DNA from: Castanea sativa
Taxonomy: Eukaryota > Streptophyta > Magnoliopsida > Fagales > Fagaceae
DNA length: 64,000 nt
Direction of reading: 5' to 3'
Assembly (NCBI RefSeq): GCF_040712315.1
Contig: NC_134020.1
Location: 47,787,751 to 47,851,750 of the forward strand
The position numbers and the translations under genes were made by a program. Shown in pieces: positions 27,901 through 36,900 of the stretch (its first letter is position 1; every line of letters begins with the position of its first letter). The notes beneath the pieces were generated by a model. It did not search any database and was not told where the DNA came from. It was given only the letters and a program-made list of their open reading frames with translations.

Positions 27901-30900
27901 TAGAATCGAAAAAGAGTGTAACCCCAAATAATTCTCCCATGCCAAAAGAAGAGAAACAACTGTCCTTGGCATCACCCACTACAAATTAAACATCAAAAAC
28001 ACTTCACTCCACAAGGCGTGTGCGAACTTGCAATGAAATAATCCACTGTTTCTCCATCGCAACGACACAAGCAACACCAATTAACCAAAGACAAGTTCTT
28101 TTTTACAAAGTTGCCAATAGTAAGAATACTATCTTGAGCTGCAGTCCATAGAAAGAAAGACACTCTTTTAGGTACCTTACTACTCCAAATACATTTCCAC
28201 AGGAAAGGAAAGGTAGGAGGAGCATATAAGAAATTATAGAAAGAGAGCACATCAAAACACCATTCCAGTTAACTTCCAAAACAACCATCTATCCCCCTCT
28301 AACCCTAGGCATATTGGAATAAAGAAGCTTGTAAAAAGCAAACACTCTCTCCTCCTCCCAATCATCAAGAGCCCTGTGGAATCGAATATTCCAAGTCCTA
28401 CTACCACCATCTGGTGAAATACTAATCAACTCAGAAATCCAAGCTTCATTACCTATAGCACAAGAGAAAAGATCAAAGTAAAGATCCTTTAAGGGAATGT
28501 GCCCATACCAAAGATCATACCAGAATTGAATATGAAGACCCTCTTCTGCCACATACAACACATGACCAAAGAAACTCTCAACACCTTTCCTAATATTCTT
28601 CCACATTCCTCATCCCTGAGCACCTCTACTAACTCTAGTGCACCAACCTCCACCAAGACTCCCCATATTTGGTAGCTATAACCTAACGCCATAAATGATT
28701 GGTTTCACTTCCGAAACGTCATAACCATTGTCCAAGCAGGGCTTGATTAAATAAACCAAACCTCATTATCCCCAAACCTCCTATTTCAACTAGCCTACAC
28801 ACCTTATTCCAAGCAACAAGTGGATAGAAAGCTTCCTTAGAACTACCCCACAGGAAATTTGTCTAGATCCTTTCTAATCTATCCGCCACAACTGGAGGGA
28901 TAGTAACCAAGGATAAGAAATAGGTTGGAAAGCTTGAAAGGGTGCTTTTCAACAAAGTTAATCAACCCCCTTTCGACAAATATAAACATTTCCAACCAGA
29001 AAGCTTCTACTCCATTTTTTCTATAATAGGATTCCAAATTGATGAATCCTTAAAAGGAGCTCCAAGAGGCATACCCAAGTAAATCATGGGCAGCCTACCA
29101 ACATTGCAACCTAAGACACTAGCTGGAGTATCCAAACTCCCTACCACCCCCACTGGAACAATCTCACTCTTACCAATATTAACTTTCAAGCCTATGACAG
29201 CATCAAAGAAAATCATCACCATCTGAATATATAGAGTTGTTCCCCCGTTGCATCACAAAAAAGGATAGTGTCATCAGCAAAAAAAAGATGAGAAATATGT
29301 AAACCTCCTTGTGAATGGGAATTCGCTTGAAAACCCCTAAGAAAGCCTCCCTCTTCTGTTCTTTTCAACAACCTACTCAAAATTTTCATCACCAACAGAC
29401 CAACGGGAAAAGAGGAAACAAAGAGTCCCCTTGGCAAAGGCCCCGAGTACTACCAAAAAAACCCACTAGAGAGCTATTAACAAGAACTGAAAATCGGACG
29501 GTAGAAACACAAAACTTCATCCACCTCCCCCACTTCTCTCCAAAACGCATCCTCTCCAAAACACAAAGAAGCCTATGTGCCAACACTTTTTTTTTTTTTT
29601 CATAATTAACGTAAGAAATTTTTTTAAAAAAAACCAACCAAATACACTAAAAGTGTACTATAGTGGCACAAATCAAGAACCCAGATTACAACAATCAATA
29701 AGATCGGAGAGAGAAAAACAAGCATAGGAAGGCAAAACTAAACTCCACTCAAAGAGAGTACGGAAAAAGAAAAACTTAATGTCAAGAGTACATCGTTCAC
29801 AATCCTCAAAGCATCAAGCATTCTGCTCCTGCCATAAGCACCAAAACAAACGATGTGGCACAAACCTCCATAAACCTATATTTTGATGTCTACCAAACTT
29901 CCCCTGCTAAGAAGCTAACAACTCACTAACTTTATAAGGCATAACCCAATGTATACCAAACAAACAAAAAACCATGGATCACAACTCATATGCTATAGGA
30001 CAATGGAAAAAAAGATGATCCATCGATTTCCCACACCTTTTACACATAAAGCACCACTCTAACACTGCAATATGCCTCTTCCAAAGATTATCTGTAGTTA
30101 AGATCTTACCTAAGGCAGCAGTCCAAGAAAAGAATGTTACTCTTTTTTTTTTTAAAGTAAGAATGATATATATACGAAAGGCTACTCTATGCCTAAAAAA
30201 CACAAAACAACCCAGAAAATACAAGAAAAAGAAAACAAAGAGAAACAAGAGAGAAAACCAAACAACAAAGAAATTACAATAGGAAAATGGAGCAAAGAGA
30301 AGAAGGGAGGGAATCACTAGACGTGAGTCCCCACGCCCGAGACCAATCAAAAAGAGTTCCACTAAAAGAAGCAAGCAACTGATCACTAGTGCTATCCAAA
30401 TCCTCAAAAGTCCTCCGATTCCGCTCCTTCCAAATACACCATAGGATGCACAACGGGACTAAATTCCAGATCTGAGACGAATGCTTCCCCAGCCAATTCC
30501 ACCATCCAAAAAACAAGTCTGGAATCAATCTAGGCATAACCTAAGCCAAGCCAAAAAGTTATAAAAACAAAGCTCCAAAACCAATAGGCCACCTCACAAT
30601 GAAGAAGTAAGTGATCTACCGTCTCTCCACAATGACGGCACATAATGCACCAATCCACAAAATCCAATCTCCTCAATCTCAAATTGTCTCCCGTTAGAAT
30701 CTTATTCCAAGCTACACACCAAACAAAAAAAGAAACTCGCCTAGGGGCCTTTACTCTCCAAATAGCTTTCCAAGGAAAGATAGTTGAAGGAGAATTTCTT
30801 AATTTGTTATGGTACGACCGGATGTCAAAAGCCCCATTAGGCTTCAATTTCCATCTCATCCGGTCTCCAACATCCATAGGAGGGGTTATAGCACCCAATA

Positions 30901-33900
30901 TACGAAGAAACTGCAGCCCTTCATCCATCTCCCAATCATTAAAAAATCTGCTAAAACGAACATTCCAAAATCTTCTATCCTCCACCCCTTGCCTAGGCAA
31001 AGAAGCTTCAACAGAAGCCTCCTTATCAATGGCAATGACATACAGCCTTGGAAAAACCAATTGAAAAGATTGATCCCCATACCACTCATCCTGCCAAAAC
31101 CTCACCCTATTCCCCAACTCAACCACAAACTGACAATTTTTGCTGAAATCCTCCCAACCCATGCGGATACTTCTCCACAAACCACACCCATGAGCTCCCC
31201 TACCCAGCTTTGAGGTCCATCCCCCCCTATCTTCCCCTTATTTTGAAGCTACTACCCGTCTCCATAACCGACCCTCTTCCTTTCCAAACCGCCACAACCA
31301 TTTCCCCAATAAAGCCTTATTAAAGATAGTGAGTTTCCTTATCCCTAAGCCACCATTTGCTATAGGCGCACAAACTTTATCACATCCTACCAAATGAATC
31401 TTGCTATCTCCCCATAGGAAATCCCTTTGCAACTTTTCAATTTTATTAGCCACATGAGTAGGAATTGTGAATAACGATAGAAAGTAAGTCGGAAGACTAG
31501 AAAGCGTACTTTTGAGGTTCGAGGCTTCTATCACTGTTTATCTCCTTCTTCTGTCACTCTTTTCTACTCTAGGAGGAACCTTTGATTGCCACACCATTTT
31601 CCAAGGAAAATCAATGACAGAAGAAGGAGATAAAAAGTGATAGAAGCCTCGAACCTCAAAACCTCTCCTAATTGCTGGCTTCCAGAAAAGTTTTTCATCA
31701 CCAACACCCCACACATTCGTGGAATAAAGCACCATCCAAAAAAGATCAAACGATTCTGACTCCCAATCTTGTGGTGGAAGACAGAACCAAATGTCCCAAT
31801 GAAGCCACCCATTAGACAAACGCATAACCGCTGACACAAAAAACTCCCTTGTCCAAATATGCCAACACTTGATAGTAGCTTATACAAACTACCCACAAGG
31901 CTAATAGAACAAAAGTCCTTAATGCTAATAGCATTCGTCTTCTTAGGAATCAGACATAAAAAAGTGGCATTAAGAGATTTTTCAAAGATGCAAGTTCTAT
32001 GAAAATCCACAAAAAAAGCCATAACATCTTCCTTTACCACAGTCCAACACTTTTGGAAACATTTTATATAATTTATATAACATTTACATAATTCTCTTGT
32101 GCTTTACAAAATATATGCAAATATGATATTTGATGGCTATGATTACAAAAAATCGTAGAATCAAAATAGAAGTTTAGAACCAAAAAGGTAAAGGCTAAAA
32201 AGTACTAGAAGGTTAAGTAATGTTATCTTTACCTAACAAAATATCTCAGCCTGACAAAATCAATGCAAATATGCAATGCAATCCTAACCTACATAATCAT
32301 CATCCTCATTAAGCAAGGGATGATCATAATTGTCTGAATTGAGTGTTTGTTTGTGTGGTCGTGGTCCAAAAGGTCAAAAATATCTAAAGAAGTAGGCTTA
32401 GGTTAATGGTAGCACACCACACTATTAGTTTTTATATATTAAATCAATGGCTTATTTCAAACATATTTAGATCTAATGGGTAAAAATCAAATCAGGATTT
32501 TTTTTTTTTTTTAATTACAAAGAGCTCAAAAAAGCACGCTTTGCGCTTAATAAAAAAACACTAAAAAACACGCCTAAGGCGCACTTTTGTGAGAGCAAAT
32601 CGCTTTAGAGGGAAAAAGCCTCAAAGCCCATGCGCTTAAGCGCGCTTTTAACAACACTATCTCCAACTCCTAATCCTGAAATGGCCTAATGAATGTGGCA
32701 TCCCATAACATAGTGCCATTAACCCCCCCGCCACAGACACTTGATTTCGTGCAATATGAAATAGATCAGTAATACCTTCCTTTACCCTGGGTGATGCCAA
32801 GGAAGGTTATAAATTTAGTTGCTTGTTGGCAAGACTGATTTGGGAGACACCACAATAGTGAGATTTGGAAAGGTTATAGATTTACTTGCTTTCTTTTATA
32901 TATATATATATATATATATAAAAGAATAATTTTATTGGAAAGAGGATACTTCATGTAAAAACGACACAAAGAAGCCAAAATAATTACAATGGAAAGAATC
33001 ATCTACAAAGATAATGGCTCTATGAAGAGAATATTGAGCGTGAGAAGTCCCCTACTATTTGGAATCTTATTTTGGAGAAAATTGAGCGTAAATTGGCCGG
33101 CTGGAAGAAGTTGTATTTGTCAAAAGGTGGAAGACTAACGTTACTTAAAAGCACATTATCTAGTCTCCCCACTTATTTTTTTGTCTCTTTTTACCATCCC
33201 TACGCATGTGGCCAATAAAATTGAGAGGTTGCAAAGGGATTTCTTGTGGGGGGACTCCAAGTTTCATTTGGTGGGATGGGACAAAGTGTGTGCACCTTTG
33301 CAATATGGTGGGTTAGAAGTAAGGAAATTAACTACTTTTAATAAAGCCTTACTAGGGAAGTGGTTATGGCGGTTTGGGATTGAGGAGACAAGGCTTTGGA
33401 GAAGGGTGGTAGCCCTCAAGTTTGGGGAAGAATGGGGGGGTTGGACATCCAAGCTAGGTAGAGGGGTGCATGGGTGTGGCTTGTGGCTTGTGGCTTGTGG
33501 AGAAGTATCCGCATTTTAGCAAGAATATTCACTTTGAGGTAGGGGTGGGGGATAGGGTGAAGCTATGGACAGATCAATGGGGTGGGGATTCTCCTCTTCA
33601 ATTGACTTTTCCAAGTGTGTATGGGATTGCATCCAATAAAGATGCATCGGTGGCCTCTTCTCTTGAACGGTTGGGGATAGAGGAGAGGAGAAGTTGGAAT
33701 GTCCACTTTACTCGGAGACCAAATGATTGGGAAATGAGTGGCGTGGATGATTTTCTCCGTACCTTGGGCTCTAATCTTCCTCCTATTGAGAACGGTGATT
33801 GTATGCGATGGAAGTTGACAAAGAATGGGGACTTTGATATTCATTTGTTTTACAATAAGTTGAGAAGCTCATTTCCCATTATATTTTCTTGGAAAGGTGT

Positions 33901-36900
33901 TTGGAAGGTTAAGGCTCCTCGGCGTGTTTCCTTCTTTGTGTGGACTGCTGTATGGGATAGGATCCTTACAGGTGATAATTTGAGAAGTAGAGGGTTGGAT
34001 TTTGTAGACTGGTGTATCACGTGCCGCAATAATAGGGAAACGACGGATCATTTGTTACTACATTGTGGGAAGGCTCATCGGTTGTGGAGTTTAGTGTTTA
34101 GATCTTTTGGGTTTTCTTGGGTCTTGCCTGGTTCAGTTGCAGATACCCTATTCGGTTGGTGGAATTGGCCTGGAAAGCATTTGTCTAGCATTTGGAATTT
34201 AGCTTCATTATGCTTGATGTGGTGTCTTTAGAGGGAACGAAATAGGAGGACATTCGAGAACATGAAAAGTTCAGATGACCAGCTTTTGGCCTCTTTCAGT
34301 GGCACTTTGTTTGAATGGCCTAGGGCTTGGGGACTCACCTCTAGTGATTCTCTCCCTGTGTTTCTTAGCTCTCTCATGTGTACTTAGTTTCGTTTTCTTT
34401 CTTGATCTTTTTTCTCTCGCTCTTCCCTTTGTATTTTTCTCTCTGCCTTATGTTTTTCTATATAAGGTAGTGTTCTTGAATATATATCTTTATTACCTAT
34501 CAAAAAAAAAGATAATGGCTCTATGAATGACTCAATGGAATTGCTATCCATAAAGCCCAATGCATAAGACCACTCATATAAGGAACTAAAAGAATTATCT
34601 ACAAAGATAATGGCTCTATGAATGACTCAATGGCATTGCTATCCATAAAGCCCAATGCATAAGACCACTTGTATAAGGAACTGGTGAAGATGGCTAGCAA
34701 TTGACTCCTTGCGGTTTTCACAACTTTGAAATTACATCAATTTCTTTCCCTCCATAAAGTCCACAACAAATATAATGGACATGATTCCAAATTTCTTTCC
34801 CTCCCCAATTCTGCCACCCACATGATAGCTCAATGACCTTGGCTGATAATACCCACTATATCCCAAAGGAACTACAAACAAAACTCCACAACTCAAACAC
34901 CACACTCCAACATAACAAAATACGGTCTACCATCTCCCCACTGCATCAGCACATACAAAACCAACTCAAAATGGAGTATCTATTCTTGAGAAGATACCCC
35001 CACCCCACCCCCCCCCCTCCCCAAGCAGATGTCCACACAAAAAAGGAAACTCTCCAAAGAGCCTTCACCCTCCATATGGCTTTCCAAGGGAAAGACACAA
35101 GGGATGAGCCCTGTAATGCCTCATAAAAAAATAAAATTTAACATTAAAATACTGATTACCCCCTCCCTAATGGGGACTTTTTTTTTTTTTGATAAGTAAG
35201 AAATTTTATTAAAAAAAAAAACCAACCAAGTACACTAGAAGTGTAGAACTTGGAGGAATGAAACCCCTCCCAATCATTAAAATTTCTCATGAACCTCACA
35301 TCCCAACTCCTCCCCACCTCCTCCTATCTCTCTAATAAGGAGCTGATAAGGACTCAACTGAAGCTTTCGTATTCACAGAATTTTAAAATAGAATAGGATC
35401 AACATCTGCAAAGGCTGTTCTCAGCACCAACAGCCTGCCCAAATCGGATCCATTTTCCAGAACCCACATCAAACCAAATGTATGGTAAGAAACTACCCCA
35501 CCCATTGTAATACTCCTTCACAACCCACAATCATGAGTGCTTCAAACAGGTTTAGTACACCATCCACCCCATTCTTCCCCATACTTCACAGTCATTAACC
35601 GCCTCCATAAACAAGTTTCCTCCATCTGAAATCACCACAACCACTTGCCTAACAAAGAGTGATTAAAAGGAGTAAGCTTCTAAATCCCCAGTGCTCCACT
35701 AGACATAAAAGTACACATCGTATCTCATCCAACCAAATGATGTTTGAACTCCTCACCTAAACCACCCCGCAAGAAATTCCTTCGCAACCTCTAGTTCCTA
35801 TTGGTCACACAAGTAGTAATGGTGAGCAATGACAAATAATAAGTAGGTAGGCTCAAAAGCGTACTCTTCAATAACTTCAGCCTCCCCTTTTTGAAAAGTA
35901 AAGCCTCTTCCAATCAGCTAATCGACATTTGAATTTCCCCAAATAGGATTCCAAATTGTCGTTGAGTTAAAAGAAGCCCCCAATGGCATACCAAGGTAGG
36001 TCATTGGCAAAGACCCTACCTTACAATACAAAATCAAATCGAATTCAACCACATTCTCCAATTAACTTTTAACCCAATCACTACCTCAAAACAAGACAGC
36101 AACATCTGAATGTACAAAATCTGTTCAATGTCAACATCACAAAACAAGATAGTATCCACAACAAACAATAAGTGTGAAATAGACTATGAAGCACGAGTGT
36201 GGCAAAATGGGTGCCGCACCCACGTCTGATGCGCGAGCAACACCGCTGCCCGCGCGTCGATGCCGCGTCTCAGTTTTTTTTTTTTTTTTTGGGATTCACG
36301 CCGACTTGGCTTCGACTCTCGCCGATTCGCACCGAACCAAGCCGATTCAGCCAAAATCAGGTCGTATCTGTTGGTGCAATGCATGATCCAAGGCCAATTT
36401 TGGCCGCCGGCCAGTACGTTCCGATTCGGCCGATATGACCTGATACGGCCTGGTTCGGAATGTACTGGCCGGCGGCCGAAACTGCCGAAATCGGCCTTGG
36501 ATCATGCATTGCAACAACAAAAACCTAAAACCAAAGCATTTGCTGTCCAAAAACTAAAACCTAAGCCTCATCGTTGAGTTGAAACGCACAAGAGATAGCC
36601 ATTCAACGTACTAGGTCTGCTACTCTTTTTTTTTTTTATGGGAACTGCTACTTTGAGTTTTAATATAAACTTTGACTACCCAAAATGCCCTTTGTTTTGT
36701 ATTCTATTGGACCCCCTAGTTGCACCCAAAGTCATGTGGCTGTTTTGGTCATTTTATCTGATATTGCTGATATCTGGCATGATTAGGTGAGAGTGCAGGA
36801 CATTCTTTTTTGTTTTGTGTTTTGTTTTGTGTTTCTTGATTTCTTTTTTCTTTGTTTTGTGAATCTAACGTGTTTTAAAAAAATATTTTAATAGTAAAAA

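Larger units (their letters stand above)
29589..31859 (-). mobile_element. LINE B, 5'-truncated, inserted in LINE A and split by LINE C
   Basis: It is flanked by an 11-bp duplication of LINE A sequence, TGCCAACACTT (29578-29588 and 31860-31870), with a poly(A) end at 29589-29600. Coding remnants on the minus strand are [38 protein letters not shown] and [15 protein letters not shown] on the right, and [20 protein letters not shown] and [19 protein letters not shown] on the left. Removing LINE C rejoins [15 protein letters not shown] exactly in frame. Confidence 0.85.
27634..32060 (-). mobile_element. LINE A (L1/RTE-type), 5'-truncated, split by LINE B
   Basis: The 3' part (27634-29588) reads on the minus strand from the reverse transcriptase palm ([20 protein letters not shown], then the FADD box [18 protein letters not shown]) to the zf-RVT tail ([20 protein letters not shown]) and an A-rich end at 27634. 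The 5' part (31860-32060) reads [36 protein letters not shown] and [11 protein letters not shown]. Joined, the two parts give [13 protein letters not shown]. The reverse transcriptase has also lost an internal segment between VLAHRL and LLCVLERM, and several frames are broken. Inactive. Confidence 0.8.
27471..32658. mobile_element. Inverted-repeat DNA element (MULE-like) carrying three nested LINEs
   Basis: The ends are a perfect 17-bp terminal inverted repeat, AGTGTTGTTAAAAGCGC, followed on both sides by CTTAAGCRCA-like sequence. Flanks are ATCTCCAACC (27461-27470) and ATCTCCAACT (32659-32668), a 9- to 10-bp target duplication as expected for Mutator-like elements. Removing the LINE block (about 27634-32060) leaves a non-coding element of roughly 0.76 kb rich in GCGC/AAGCGC motifs. 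No transposase is visible, so it is non-autonomous. The superfamily is inferred only from target-site length. Confidence 0.75.
32922..35130 (-). mobile_element. LINE F 3' region, interrupted by LINE E
   Basis: Antisense LINE 3' end starting with an A/T-rich tail (about 32922-32950 on the plus strand). It continues after LINE E to the zf-RVT/linker region near 35040-35110, whose minus strand contains a [15 protein letters not shown] motif. A (TA)n tract (32897-32921) precedes its tail. Degenerate and without a long frame. Confidence 0.55.

Noticed and set aside
30645..31213. Plus-strand frames of 134-139 codons
   Set aside because: These are the reverse side of the long LINE C minus-strand frame; no independent domain.
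34511..34683. CRISPR-like or satellite array
   Set aside because: Only two tandem copies of 95 bp in LINE-derived plant DNA.
36184..36577. Overlapping open frames of 66-105 codons on both strands
   Set aside because: They lie in the GC-rich hairpin of a non-coding foldback element; opposite-strand frames mirror each other and resemble no protein family I know.
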